A stretch of 64,000 bases of DNA from Dirofilaria immitis (Eukaryota > Nematoda > Chromadorea > Rhabditida > Onchocercidae): the NCBI GenBank assembly GCA_024305405.1, contig JAKNDB010000075.1, forward strand, positions 992,001-1,056,000, read 5' to 3'. The notes under the pieces were generated by a model that was not told the DNA's origin, did no database searches, and worked only from the letters and a program-made list of their open reading frames with translations. The position numbers and the translations under genes were made by a program. Of this stretch, positions 38,701 to 51,420 are shown in pieces (the stretch's first letter is position 1; every line of letters starts with the position of its first letter).

Positions 38701-40510
38701 GCTGGTAAATATATATATTTACATCTGTTTTTTTCTTCAGGTAGCTATAGTAGGTGGCAGTGGAAGCGGTAAATCAACAATTATTCGACTTTTATATCGC
38801 TTGTTTGATCCAGAGAATGGTGAAATTTGTATTAACGATCAAAAAATTAGTGATGTCCAACTTGAAAGTTTAAGAAAAATGATTTCTGTTGTACCCCAAG
38901 TCAGATTTTATTCTTTCTTTGTTTTCTTTTTCTTTCAATTGCATCAATTTTTGCAATTACATTGTATAAGTGAAAGTAAACTAGAAAAAGAAAAGTGTTT
39001 TGTGAAAATTTTCTGATGTTTTCTGAAGAAATATAAGATGATTCGGGAATTTCAGGATTCAGTTCTTTTTCATGACACTATATATTATAATATACAATAT
39101 GGAAATCCAACTGCATCCAAGGAAGAGGTGAATTACATATTTTCTCTGTTATTGAAATAATATTTAAGCAGCTGAAATTCGAGTTTTATTTCTAACTAAT
39201 TTAAGGTTTTCTATGTATCGAAACTAGCAAATTTGCACGATTCGGTGATTCGATTCAAAGACAGTTATAATACAATTGTCGGTGAAAGAGGTCTGAAATT
39301 AAGTGGTGGAGAAAAGCAGCGGGTTGCAATTGCTCGTGCATTACTCAAAAATGCTCCTATTATAGGTGTGCTAATTAATATATTGTTTAAATTTCTGAGT
39401 TTATCTTCGAAATTAATTTCTAGACTAAGCACATATCATTCCGCTGACACGAATCCTTCTTGACTTTTTAAGTATAAAGATGATAGTGGAATATTTGAGC
39501 CTTTAAAGATTCATTTAGATTTTCATAATGCAAAATTAGATTGTGAAATTAGTTATTACCAGAGTTAGCTTACCTTTTTTGTCGAAAATATTGTGGTCGA
39601 TTTTTAAAAATATCTGCGCAATAAATTTTTAAAACTGTAACTAATTTGGAATACTGTTTAGTATGTTTAGATATAAATCAAATTTCCGTTGTGTTCAGAA
39701 TATATATATTGATAGTTGAATGGCAGGCTGTTTTCCAGAACGCATTTGAAAATAAGAATATATTTTTTCTGCCGTCTTGCTCTGAACGCAAATTCGACTC
39801 TCATAGAATATGCTTTGAAGTTTTTTTTTTGTTGAGAAAGGATTAACTCATGGCTTTAGCCTTTTGTCGATTATTATCTTTCTGGAAGTCCTTTATCGAT
39901 ATTTCTTTTACCTATACTAAAATTGCAGTTTATGATGAAGCAACTTCATCTTTGGATGCTTTGACAGAAGAAAATATTATGAGTTCGATGCGAAATGCCG
40001 TGCAACAGCGTACATCATTGTTCATCGCACATCGTTTAGCAACAATTATTGATGCTGATATCATTTATGTTCTAGAACATGGAAAAGTAATCCTTTTAAT
40101 TTCTTGGAATTTCTTTCACTGTTTAGTTATTTGATAAATTACAAATGTCAATAAGAAGAACATTATAGTCATTCTTTGTATGCATATTAAAGTAAACAAA
40201 CGTTTTCATGATTGTTAATTACAGCTACGTGTTATCGACTGAATGTTAGTAATATTGAGATTCGAAATAACTTTGAAGAAATTCGATTTTCAATTATTAT
40301 AATTTGATACAGAATAGAAGAGATTATTTGAAATTTTGAATGAAAATAGATGATTTCTTTCAGATGATTGAAAGTGGATCTCATTTCGAACTACTTGCAA
40401 AACCTGATAGCCATTATTCGAGTCTTTGGAATTCACAGCATAAGTATGCTGAAATAATAAAATCGAAAAATCAACCTCATATAAGCATGAGTCAGAGCAT
40501 TTGCATCTGA
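35781..40510 (+). CDS. abtm-1: Mitochondrial ABC half-transporter ABCB7/ATM1 (ABTM-1)
   Basis: Fourteen exons: 35781-35867, 35999-36111, 36400-36528, 36702-36840, 37020-37288, 37395-37571, 37657-37831, 38163-38320, 38502-38635, 38741-38899, 39056-39127, 39206-39365, 39929-40086, 40364-40510; 692 residues after two one-base corrections. The family exports a glutathione-linked sulfur/iron intermediate from the matrix for cytosolic Fe-S assembly. Residues 1-25 are basic with no acidic residue, fitting a mitochondrial presequence. The transmembrane part shows ABCB7 hallmarks ([55 protein letters not shown]). The ATPase has Walker [10 protein letters not shown] (about 466), Q-loop VVPQ, signature LSGGEKQR (about 570), Walker [11 protein letters not shown] and H-loop IAHR. 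Breaks lie near A4 36019-36022 and at A4 38631-38634, where AAAAG must be AAAAAG to encode GKK before VAIVGG. The Cys-rich vertebrate C-terminus is absent. Confidence 0.96.
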
Positions 40511-40858
40511 AATCTCTTGATAATCGTCGTGACGATAGTTGTTGTAGGTCGGGTGGTGGTTGTAAACGTTAGAATTTTTGTAAATCATTACTTGCCATTC
40601 GATTTTTCTTTCTTTACGCAATTCAGTCAAATGAATATGATCAGTTTTTCTAATTCTGGAAAAAATATTTCTTTTTAATATTTGTAGCAAAATTTCAAGA
40701 ATCATTTTTGAGCGTTAATTAAATCCCTCGTGAATGTTTTAATTTAATCCTTATTTTTTTAACTGCTTACTATTTGGTTCATAATTGCATGCTCCATATT
40801 AAATCGTTTTCAACGAAAGAAAAGAAAGCTAACTCTACTTATAATTCTGACAATAGAT

Positions 40859-41809
40859 AGGTGTCGCGTTGTGAAATAATAATATTAAAAGAAAAGAAAG
40901 ATGTAGTTGACCATTCAACAGAAAAAATAATACTTTTACATATGAAAGTAGCAGCTACTGAATCAAGAGATTTCAGTAAGACGGAAGCAACTGAAATAAC
41001 TGTGGTAAGGAGAATTTTTTTTCAATAGTTCAGGATTCTGTCTTAGTTAAACCTTTGTTCAACCTAACAATGCCGTAGAAAATTTGCGAGTTCTCTTTTG
41101 TAAGTTTGCACGGGTGAATTTTAATTTAATTTCCTATTTTATTTTTTAATGTTTTCATATAAAATCATTTTTCTTTTTTTATAGTGTGATAACTTTCTTC
41201 TCAGAATTTTTATGTTTTTTGGATAGTTCTTTTGATCTTTTTTCCAGACAATTTTTGTCAGTTTTTTTAAAAAATAGCTTTTATACTCGGGCTTATAATT
41301 TCTTTGTTTTCAATTTTTATACCTTGCGATTTATTTGTAAAAACGTTGAAAAACTTTAGCGGAGAGTGTCTTCAGCTTTTGAATACTAAAAAATGGTTTG
41401 AATTATTGATTTTTTTGTTTTATTGTCTTTAAAATGAGTTTTAAAGTCTAGCTATACAGGTGCTGTGTTCTCGAAAATGAAAGAATTTGAGTTAAATTAC
41501 TTGGAAAAGAGTTGAACATTTTGGAAAATCTAGATTGCTGAAGGAATTTATGGAGGAATAGAATCAAAATTAAAACGAGAAGTAAAACATTTGGAAAAGT
41601 TTAAAATTTTTTGAAACTCAAAAATTTGGAAGTGTTTTAACATTCACCTTTCATTGATCATTTTTGATAGATTTATTCAAAATTTTTCTCAGGTAAATAC
41701 TACGAATGGAGAGGAAATAATATATAAGCAATTATGTGTTCCGATTGTCACAAAAGCGGTGATCACTTATCACTTCACTTCATTCTTTTGTTGCTCTATG
41801 TTAGAATAA
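40859..41809 (+). CDS. Two tentative exons of unknown identity downstream of abtm-1
   Basis: An open stretch at 40859-41004 ends at a good donor (GTG|GTAAGG) and contains an ATG at 40942. It joins in phase to 41693-41809, which follows a TTTTTCTCAG acceptor and ends in TAA. The combined peptide from the ATG would be about 59 residues (for example KVAATESRDF, NGEEIIYKQLCVP). It could be a small gene, an alternative abtm-1 3' end, or chance. No homology was recognised. Confidence 0.22.
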
Positions 41810-42948
41810 ATAATAGTTATTAATGTATGTTGCACTTGTATATTATTGATTTTGTAAATGCACTGGAATGGAATGTTTTGAAATTTTTATAGAGAATGGC
41901 GAATTTCAGAGAATCTTTGCATCAAATAAGAAAACTTTAAAAATTTATTGCCAGATGAGAAATGCTTGAAGTTTTAAGTCGAATCAAGAAAATTGAGAAA
42001 TTATTGTTAACAGATGGAAACTTTTGCTTATCAATTTGAGAAAACATTGTTCTTAATATTTAGCTTTTGTGAAATGAGAGCAGAGAATCGAGCAGTGCGA
42101 AATTCCACAGCAAGGTCAGAATCACAAATTGCCTATGAAAAATTGGGAAATTTCTTTTTATTTGTTTACTTGTAGAATGATTATTTTTTGTGCCAAATAT
42201 AGGATGCAATTTGTGTAATTTTCAATTTTCTAAATTCCAGTTCTTCAAATCCAAATTTCTCTGTTAATTTCATGTTTCAAAATTAATTTTATAAATATTT
42301 AATGTGTAGAATATACAGGTATTTGGTATCATTTTCTTTCCGAACATCTAATGCTATTTTATTCGTTATGAAAATTTATAAATTTTTCATCCCTAACTTG
42401 TTATTTTGTACAACTCCATCATAAATGTTCACTATTTTAAATCTATTATAATGAGCCGTTTAGCTTACATTTTTTTCTTATATTCTAATGAATTTACGCC
42501 GATTGCTATTGAATTTTTTAAATGCTATAAAATTTTGCAAACGATATTTATTTTCTATTATTAATCGTTTAGGCGAAAATTTTGCAATCATTGTATTTAA
42601 TAAAATTGTTTGTTATTGATGAAATTATCTCCAGAACATTGAATCAGATACGGATAATAGTTATTAATATTTCTAGAGCACTTAGTACTTCTTGTTTTTG
42701 TAACTTCCAAAAATCGATTCTATATGTAATGAAAATTTTGTGTAGTATCAAATTCACAGATGATGGTCGAACGATCATATCAGTAGCGTGTGTAATGATC
42801 TAAAGAGTAATACGACAATATAAAAAATAATCTTAACGGATTATGTTCTCATATTTAATTATGCCTATAAACTTAAAACATTATGAGATTTAGCAATTCA
42901 AAGTTTTTAGCTGGAAATATAAGATTTAATTAATTAGCATCCGCGAAA
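41810..42948. other. Intergenic DNA upstream of the TMEM50 homologue
   Basis: Nothing supported as a gene. The open frame at 42582-42803 shows no conserved character. Acceptor-like TTTTTAG (about 42904-42910) and ATTAG (42934-42938) just before the ATG at 42949 could serve spliced-leader trans-splicing. Confidence 0.5.
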
Positions 42949-44399
42949 ATGTCCGGATGCTTGGATCAATTCAATTATAATTGTGATGTCGACTGGGATT
43001 CGAAACGAAATGCTGTTGCATCCTGTATTTCGTCAGCTATGGTAAGTAAACGGTTCCTCATTTATTTATTTTTTTTGTTTGTAATAAAATGAAAGTATTA
43101 AGGTTAAAAAACTTCTAGTAATGTATAATTTCAAACAGAATATTTTAGAAATGTTTATTCAAATAAGAAGACATTTTATTTGAATGAAACTTTTAATACT
43201 ATTCAAGTAATTAGTTTTTGTGATTTATTTATTATTTCACATAACATTACTTCAATATTTTTGAAAGTAATTTATAGTCCTGAGAAAGAAAATAGTGAAA
43301 GAATATGAATATTTGTAATATTCGAAAATTTACTTGAATTATATAGTTAGTTTAATTCATCAATTTATGATTGGTTATTTGATTTTATTTTGATTTTGAC
43401 AAGATGTTGCTTCTGTTTGAATTCCTTTATACTACTGATATTTATAGTTTTTATTGGGTGGTGGTTGTTGATCGATACGGCAGCAATTTATAGTCCAGTT
43501 GGTCAATGGAACAATGTTTATATCATCGTTACCGTTTGTGGGACTATTGCGATGTTTATGTAAGCTTGTTTTCTTATAAAATCTTGTATAAAAAATAATT
43601 TAAAATATATCATTTTAGTTTATTCTTTTGTTTTCTAGCTAGCTATATACCTCAAAATATATAATGTTTCACCTGGTATCAAATTTTAGGGTGAATGCTG
43701 TTTCTAACAGTCAAGTTCAGGGCGAATCTATGAACGAAAATATTTTGGGTACAAAAGGTAGATTTTCGAAAGCAGTTATATTGCTTACTAATTTCGCTTG
43801 CTTCTAACTTCTTTTTCAAAAATATTTTGCGAAAAATGACATCGTGTTGTTATACATATATAATTTTTGTTAAATCTTAATTTATAAATTGAGTATATTT
43901 TCCATCTGCATCGTTCTTACTTATATCTTTATCAGTTTACGCAGGATTGTGAATGAAATGTTGCATTTAAGCAGTTAAATAGCATATTTAATCATCATAT
44001 TCATGCGTAATTCTTTCATGCTTGTAGTTGTAACTGAACCATTTAATTTATATACTGTTTTGCTTGTAGTTTGATTATATTATATTTAACAGAATGGTGT
44101 GCTTAATGTTTTCTCATAATGATATCTACCTTATTATATATTAAACATTTTACATGCAATTTTGGAAAATAGCAATAAATATAAGACAACTTTCAGGATC
44201 TCGTTTATGGCTAATGCTTGGTTTCGTACTTTCATTTGCATCTCTAGTTGCCGCTTTATGGATTATGTTTGCGGATTATGTATTGGTAACTGGTGACCAT
44301 CCGATATGGCCGGGCGTTGCACTCTTCCTTCACAATTTTTTGATTTTCATCTCTTCACTTATTTATAAATTTGGTCGCGCAGAAGAATTGTGGGGTTGA
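42949..44399 (+). CDS. TMEM50A/B homologue, four-pass membrane protein
   Basis: Four exons (42949-43041, 43448-43559, 43690-43757, 44197-44399) encode 158 residues after one correction, against 157 for human TMEM50A. The start MSGCLDQF parallels the human MSG start. Family landmarks are DWDSKRNAVAS, FFIGWWLLIDTAAIY, MVNAVSNSQVQG, GSRLWLMLGFVLSFASLVA and YKFGRAEELWG-stop. Four hydrophobic segments are visible. The family is an ER/Golgi small membrane protein group of unclear biochemical role. Exon 2 starts with five T where six are needed to go from the phase-0 donor at 43041 into FFIGWW, so a base is missing at 43448-43452. It lies downstream of abtm-1 on the same strand, with a gap of about 2.4 kb, too far to argue for a tight operon. 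Confidence 0.94.
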
Positions 44400-46672
44400 T
44401 AACTGATGCCGAACTTGAGGTAAATTGTAATTTCTAGTCGAAAAATTATGAAATTAGTAACTGATTGCTGAATTGCTCAAAAATTTTTTAATACTGAGTA
44501 CATATTTGTATATGTTATTTTTAGTATTAAATGATATTTAATAATGAAACAGTTTTAGATCGTAAGGTTAATCCGAGCTTTCCTGATTTCTCTCAAATAA
44601 CAATTCTTCTTAATTATTCCATCTTATTTTTTTGCTAAAACTACTTATCTTTCTTTAAAATTTCTTTAAGAATTTTTTAAAAAGCAATTTTGAAAATTTG
44701 GGGAAAATTAAAAAAGAAAAGTATGAAAATACTATTAAAGTAGTCTTTAAAGATCCTATACATGCCTTTTTCCTAATATTATTATTAAATCGTAAATTTT
44801 TGGAGGCTTGCTGATATTCTTATTTCACATGTTCAGTTTTTCATGTTTATACATCGATTTATTCATTATATCTTAATTCCGCTTCTTATTTACTATGCTT
44901 CTATTTTTTCCTTCTTTCTACTCGCTTATTTTTTTCCTTCTTTCTACTAGCTGAATTAGCCGAACTTCAGAAATATGATTACTAACAGCTTTATTTTTTC
45001 AAAAAATAAATTCATATAACTTTTTTTCAAAAAATAAATTCAGTTTCATACAGATTATCCTGAATGGCCTTTTTTGACCAAAGTCGTATTGTTTTCAATT
45101 CCATTTGGTATCTCACAAAAAAGACTAATGAATTAAATGTAACAAAGTGTGTAATGAATAGATAAATTATTTCCATCAAGCGAATATTTTTCGTAAATGA
45201 ATTCTATCGCGAGTAAGCATTAGCATGCAATAATGAAAACTAAAATTTTTAAACTTTTATTACTATCTAAGTAAAATGACAGTGGTGTCAGAATGCAAAC
45301 GTAACTCATTTTTCAAAAAAAATGTCAATAAAAAACACTTTGAAGTAGATAAAACTGCTAATCGCATGGAAAGTTTTACGATATTCCAACACAGATCTAG
45401 GCACATATTATTGAAGAATGTAACTTCAGAGAAAGAAACACCAGCGAATTGTTGAATTCTCTGGTCATCTTTCTTTGTGAGATTCAAAAATAAAAGATGA
45501 AAAGAAGAATGAAAAAAAAAACTTTGGAAAAAAATTAAAAGAAACGGTTTTTTAGAAAAAATTCATGACAGCACTAAATGTAAAACAGTGATGGATAGTT
45601 CCTTGTGTTCCTAAACGTCAAATGCGACGAGTCGAAATAATCTAATCCATGACGATGTATAAACAATCAGTATATTGCACTAAAAACGAAAAAAAAACAT
45701 GTTTTGTGAAAAAGCTTGGAAATAATAACTCCAACTTCAAATAAGGGAGAGGCATCATCAGGACTTGAAGAATGAATGGAACTGGTGCAATTATTTGGAT
45801 GACAATCGCATAAGTTAAAGTAGAATAAGAAATAAAATTTCTATAGAATTTGAACTGACAATATTGAAAGACTAAGAATAGAAAAGGACCACAGCAAGAT
45901 TCAAAGAAATAATACATAAACGTGTGAATAAAAATTTGAGAAAAAGAAAACTTTGAATAAAATCAACTAGAAACAAATAAAACATCACTAAAACATTTGT
46001 TTTTTTTTTTTAGAAATAATACGACATTATATTCCGAGCTATAAGTGATAATACTATGTAGAAAGCATCATTCTAATCGATCATTTCAAAATTTGTTTTT
46101 ACGAATATTCAAAGCAAGGCTTTCATTCTATCAAAAGAAAATATTCTGCAATCCTGATAAATGAATGATTTCCGTGAGCTAAAGAAAATCATATAAATTA
46201 TTTAAGTATGATAAATGACAGATATCTTATAAAACTTCCCAAACTTATTTAAAATAAAAATGGCTTATTTTAAGATCTAGTCCTATCATTGTTACTCTTT
46301 GCTCCATAATTCATCAGAACATGCATTACGGTATTCAAAATTGATCCATTTTTTTATATTTTGAATTCTCTTAATTACAGGTGCAACACTCTCTCTCAAA
46401 AACAAATGTTTTGATAAGAAAAAATTATGGACAAACATGGAAAATTTTTTCACTCAGCATAGGAAGACTGTTCGTTGCGAATTATCAATAACTTAAATAT
46501 TGTTAAAAGTTTAGAATTTCTCCATAAAATAAAATTAAATAGATTGGCATCGTAAAAAAAAAAAAAAGAAAATGACTCGATGAATTGCCTGACAAATAAA
46601 CTTCCAACTAGAATGAATTAATTGAACAAAGAAGAAAGAAAAAAGATTGCTCAATTTTGCTTTTGTTTTTTC
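44400..46672. other. Convergent intergenic region between TMEM50 and the 175-aa membrane protein
   Basis: No gene supported. Open frames at 45263-45487 and 45642-45917 on the minus strand have no conserved signature. The interval must contain the 3' ends of both converging genes. Confidence 0.5.
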
Positions 46673-47697
46673 TTATTGTTCATCGTGTGAAGAAGTTGTG
46701 ACTGATTTTTTTGGTGTACTATGAATCGCAATACTTCGATATTTGAGAAGAGAATCATGAAATTTTAAGTAATTGTAACCTCGTGATAGCAGAATTAAAC
46801 TCATCCCTGCTCCAATCAGTGATTTCATCCACACTTTAAGTCTAAAATAAAACGACTATATCACCAAAACGACATTTTTATTTCGTCCAGTATATCCTTC
46901 AGAATGACATAATAGCTATATAGCTAAGTAAGAGTAGTTTGAAAAAAATAGTGAGGCATTAGAAATTAATAAAACTCAAGTAACTCAAGTAGTAGCAAGC
47001 TCAAATAGCTGGAAAATGAACGACAGTACTTGTTAATCATTTTTTCTCTTAAAGAACTGATGAAAAATTCACGTTGCCTATCCTATAGCAATTATGAAAG
47101 AGACTGTTTCAGTTTCCAGTAAATTCGAATTCTGTTCTATGTGAAAACAATTTTTACAATTGATATACTGAAAACTTGTCATAAATAATGTGAATTCTAT
47201 ATTAATAAAACAGAAACACATTCTTCAATCAAATATCTCTATTTACTGATTTTTATGAAAAAAGTAGTATATCTTACGCATTTGGTAACATGTCTTTGAG
47301 GAAAATGATGGCAAACAACGATCCATATGTAAACATAACAGCTGCAAATACGCTGTATTCGATACGCTTCCAATACCCCAAACGATTCATATGCGGTCGA
47401 AAATATACCGCAAAGCCAGGACCGAGTGTAGCAGTACATAGTATTGAAAATTCCGCTGCCAAATCATAAGCTCCAAAATATCTAAAATGAGAGAGAGTCT
47501 TAAAGTGGGCACAGCATATCAATAACAATAACGGCTTATTGGAAAAGATGATTAGTTTATGGTTCAAAATGATAATTATGCACGGCAGGAAGATATTCAA
47601 CCAAAAGTTTTAGATTATATCATTACAATAAAGACGATGCTTTTCAGTAAAGTTTTCATTTAAAATTCACAATGAAAATATATCTGTGCAGATGCAT

Positions 47698-47730
<33 letters not shown>

Positions 47731-48067
47731 TATGATTCAGTTTGGAAGAAAAAAATTATTGTCAAATTTTCATTTGAATAAACTTTGCAATTCGCTACGT
47801 CATCTTTTAGATTAATAAAACAGTAATACACAAATTACACAAGTATACATTAAATAAATGATCAATTAATTGCTTTCTTATTCATTTATGTAAAAAATTG
47901 GAAGAAAAAAACCTGGAAAGTAAGTCTGGCGAAAGAATGTGCATAGAATATAGGGAATGGCTCACTGCCCCGACCATTGGTATGTAATGTGCAAAGGTTG
48001 TCTGGGTCGTTAATCGTGGAAACAAGAAACGCTTCCATTCGATGATTCGCTGATGAATATCTAACAT
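46673..48067 (-). CDS. Unrecognised multi-pass membrane protein, 175 aa
   Basis: Three minus-strand exons (47913-48067, 47278-47481, 46673-46841) have good GT/AG sites and fully matching phases, with no frame break. Translation starts MLDIHQRIIEWKRF just after a CCGTTACAG acceptor at about 48070, suited to spliced-leader addition. Four hydrophobic segments are visible, around FAHYIPMVGAVSHSLYS, FSILCTATLGPGFAVYF, FAAVMFTYGSLFAIIFL and LIGAGMSLILLS. A charged loop (RPHMNRLGYWKRIEY) separates segments 2 and 3. The cytosol- or lumen-facing tail is polar and Ser/Thr-rich, ending SSHDEQ. I could not assign a family. The splice quality and codon pattern make it a convincing gene. Confidence 0.8.
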
Positions 48068-49513
48068 TTCTGTAACGGGAAATGAATTTTAATCCAATTG
48101 AAATTTTAAATAAAAATTGAAAATATATTTTCTGCAGATAAAAAATATTGTCAAATGAATTAGAATTTTAAATCCAAGTATATTTTTCTTATAAAGAAAA
48201 AAATTACAAATTCAATTTAAGTTAAAAATTGAAACACATTGAAACACGTATTTTTTTCCTGAGAAAAATACATAAATAACTTAGTCATAACTTTAAAACT
48301 CCAGATATCTTCCTGTGAATTAAATTCGAATTTCAAATTTAAATAAACAAAAACAAAATATCGACTAAGTCCGAATTTTAGATTCAAATAAACTTTTCTT
48401 CAAAAACAAAATAAACGAAAATCCAATTCAAATCTTAAATTTATCAATTCAATACGAATTTTAATTTCAAACATTTCTTTTGTGAAAGAGAAAATAAATG
48501 GATAGTTGAGTTAAAATGTAAGCAGAGAAAAAGAGAGGCGAAAGTATGAAACGCAAATACACCCTCCACCTTTACAACAAACCAAGTATTGTACGAAGAT
48601 AACCAACAGACTGATCCAATTTCTTTATGCAGCACTTGACGGTACTTCGCGTTAAAACTTGATCTGGGAACAAAGAATTGCGTAGCGTCATATACCTAGT
48701 GACTTAAGGTAAAGTATCGGCGTGCTAATCAAATGAAATATTTATCAGTGGAAGCATTTATACATACTATCTCCTATTAAATGCTTCACATTATGAGGGA
48801 TAAAAGATTAATTAAAAAAATAAAGCAATTTTTTAATAAAAATATAATAATCCTCCGAAATGTTCAGTTCAATTTTTCTTAAAATTGACAAAATGATTCT
48901 TCAAAAATCCAAGAGTTATTCGATTTTAAAATAATTTTAAAAAAGATTAAATGATTGAATGAAGTGAGAAGAATTTATTCATATTTCTCGTACAACATTT
49001 TTTGCTCCTAAAAAGCTGGATTTATCTGTTAAGATTCTAATAATTAGAGCTATACCAATCAGAAGATATAAATGTTTTCTAAAGTTAAAAGCAAAAAAAA
49101 AAAGTATCCTTTCTGTATACATCCTGGAAAAATAATCTTTCGTTATAATTTTTATTAATTTTTAAGTTGTACATCCGTTTCTCTGTTTGTTAAAATCATT
49201 TGGTTTTTATTTTTATATGTTCAATTTTTTTTTTCATCAAACATATGATCACAATAGTAGCAAATATTTCATTTAATTTATATTCATTAGTATATTGATA
49301 ATAATTATTGATTATTGATTGATCATAGATAATGTGATTTGTTTGGTATTCTTGAATGCAAAAATCTTACATCCTAGTAATATTGTTTTTTTTGTTAATG
49401 CTCACCCCAACAAATATCATTTATAGTGTTACAAATTAATTTGAAAAAAATCATTGAATTAACTAAATTTTGCGCTATTGCTTTCATAATTGTAATATAC
49501 TGTATCACATATG

Positions 49514-49970
49514 AGAATACTGTATAACATATATAAATCACAAGGATACTGTACAACAATATCCATCAACTGCATACATCTTTTTTAAATTTCAAAAGAA
49601 ATATCATCCATTTCTTTTTTTTAATTTTTTTCTCGAGTTTTTCTCTAAAATTGATGGTTTCTATTACATTTGCAAATATTATTAATATCGATGAAGAAAT
49701 AATTAATAAAATTAGGATTTTATGGGGAAATTTTTACATATAAGAATACTGTATAACGTATATCAGTTACAAAGATACTGTATAACAATACCAATCAACC
49801 GTATACGTTTTTTTGGATTTCAGAAGAAATATCATTCATTTCTCCTTTTTTTTAATTTTTGTTTTCTCTAAGATTGATGGTTTCTATTACTTTTGCAATT
49901 ATTATAAATATCAATAATAGAAATAATCAACAAAATTAGAATTTTATAGAGAAATTTTTTGGAAAAATAA
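49514..49970. repeat. Diverged 229-bp tandem duplication
   Basis: AGAATACTGTATAAC begins at 49514 and again at 49743. The two units share the order: ATACTGTA(T/C)AACAATA, GAAGAAATATCAT or its variant, TTGATGGTTTCTATTAC, and AAAATTAG with ATTTTAT. Point differences and small indels show it is not recent. Confidence 0.85.
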
Positions 49971-50356
49971 CCAAAATATATGGAAAAATTTAAAAAAAAC
50001 AAAAAGATTTTTGATAAATTATCAATATATCTTATCATTTGATATTATTTATAGTATTAAAAATTAAAAGAAAAATCATTGAATTAATTAGGCACTATTT
50101 TGTTGCTTATCAAATCTTAACTGTAACATACTTATATCAAAAACAGATTAAACTGATAAAAAAAAAAAATGAGTTTTCATTGCTAATATCTATGACGTAT
50201 TGCTAGCTATATATATATATCAATGACGTAGACGTTCAGGTATGAAGCAATATATAAAATGATATTTGAAGTATGCATTGCAAAAATCGTTACAAATTTA
50301 CGATTATATGTAAATTAACAGCAGCTATTATAGACGCACAATAAAAATATATGCAT

Positions 50357-50530
50357 GCACACACACACAAACACACACACACACACAACACACACACACA
50401 CACACACACACATACACACATACACGCACACACACATACACACACACATACACACACACATACGTATTCATACACACACGCACACACACATACGTATTCA
50501 TACACACACACACACACATACACACACATA
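50357..50530. repeat. (CA)n microsatellite with CATACGTATT interruptions
   Basis: CA/CACA runs with TACA variants. A 30-odd-base sub-block containing CATACGTATTCATACACAC is itself repeated at about 50458-50516. Confidence 0.95.
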
Positions 50531-50771
50531 CATACATACATAAATAAGCATTATTCAACTTTTTTATGCTTTAATAATTGAAGGGAATTAATTAGAATTT
50601 GAATAATTTTTAATCAATAATTATAGGAAAATATTTTTAAAATCATTTTATGCTATTTTAAAATAATTACATTTTGCTTTAATCATTTATCATTATTTAA
50701 AAGTTTGATAATAATGATAAACTTAATTGAAAATGCATTTAGCAATTATGCATATATTTGCATGCTTCCAT

Positions 50772-50818
50772 GCATGTATGTATGTATGTATGTATGTATG
50801 TATGTATATATGTATGTA
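50772..50818. repeat. (TATG)n microsatellite
   Basis: About 10 TATG units with a TATATATG interruption near the end. Confidence 0.95.
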
Positions 50819-51120
50819 GATGATTGTGATTGATTGATTGTTATCAGATGATAATAAAAAAAAAAAACGATCAGAAGCAAACAATATTCTTCATCGTAAA
50901 TTGCTTTGCTTATTGTTCCTTCTTTTCCTTTTTCACTTTTTCATTCTATTATTATTATTTCATTTATTTCTTTATTTTATAGCATATAAAACTTTTCAAG
51001 TAATTAATTTGAAATAATTTGAAATGATAAAATATAATTAATTTCAGATATCTATTCTTAGCCTTTTTCCTTTTTTTTTTTTATTGTTGTTATTGTTGTT
51101 GTTTTCTTATTACAGCATTT

Positions 51121-51420
51121 GATAAATAATGATAATGATCATAATAGTAATTGTGATAATAATAAATATTAGTTGTGATAATAATAATGGCAATAATGAT
51201 GCTAATGATAATAGTAATAGTGATACTAGTAATGGTGATAGCAATGATGACGATGATGATAATAATGACAATTAAAAATATAATTAGTAATGCGAACAAT
51301 GATAATGATGATTATAGTGATAGTAATGATAATAGTGGCGATGATTGCAATGATGATGATAGCAATAATAAATGATGATGATGATGATGATGATGATAAT
51401 GATAATGATAAATAATAATA
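51121..51420. repeat. GAT/AAT-rich low-complexity block with a (GATGAT)n core
   Basis: About 300 bases of GATAAT, GATGAT and AATAGT units ending in a clean GAT run at about 51374-51396. Open frames across it on both strands are repeat artefacts. Confidence 0.9.

Noticed and set aside
50290..50581. Cys-Val and Thr-His open frames
   Set aside because: Translations of the (CA)n microsatellite.
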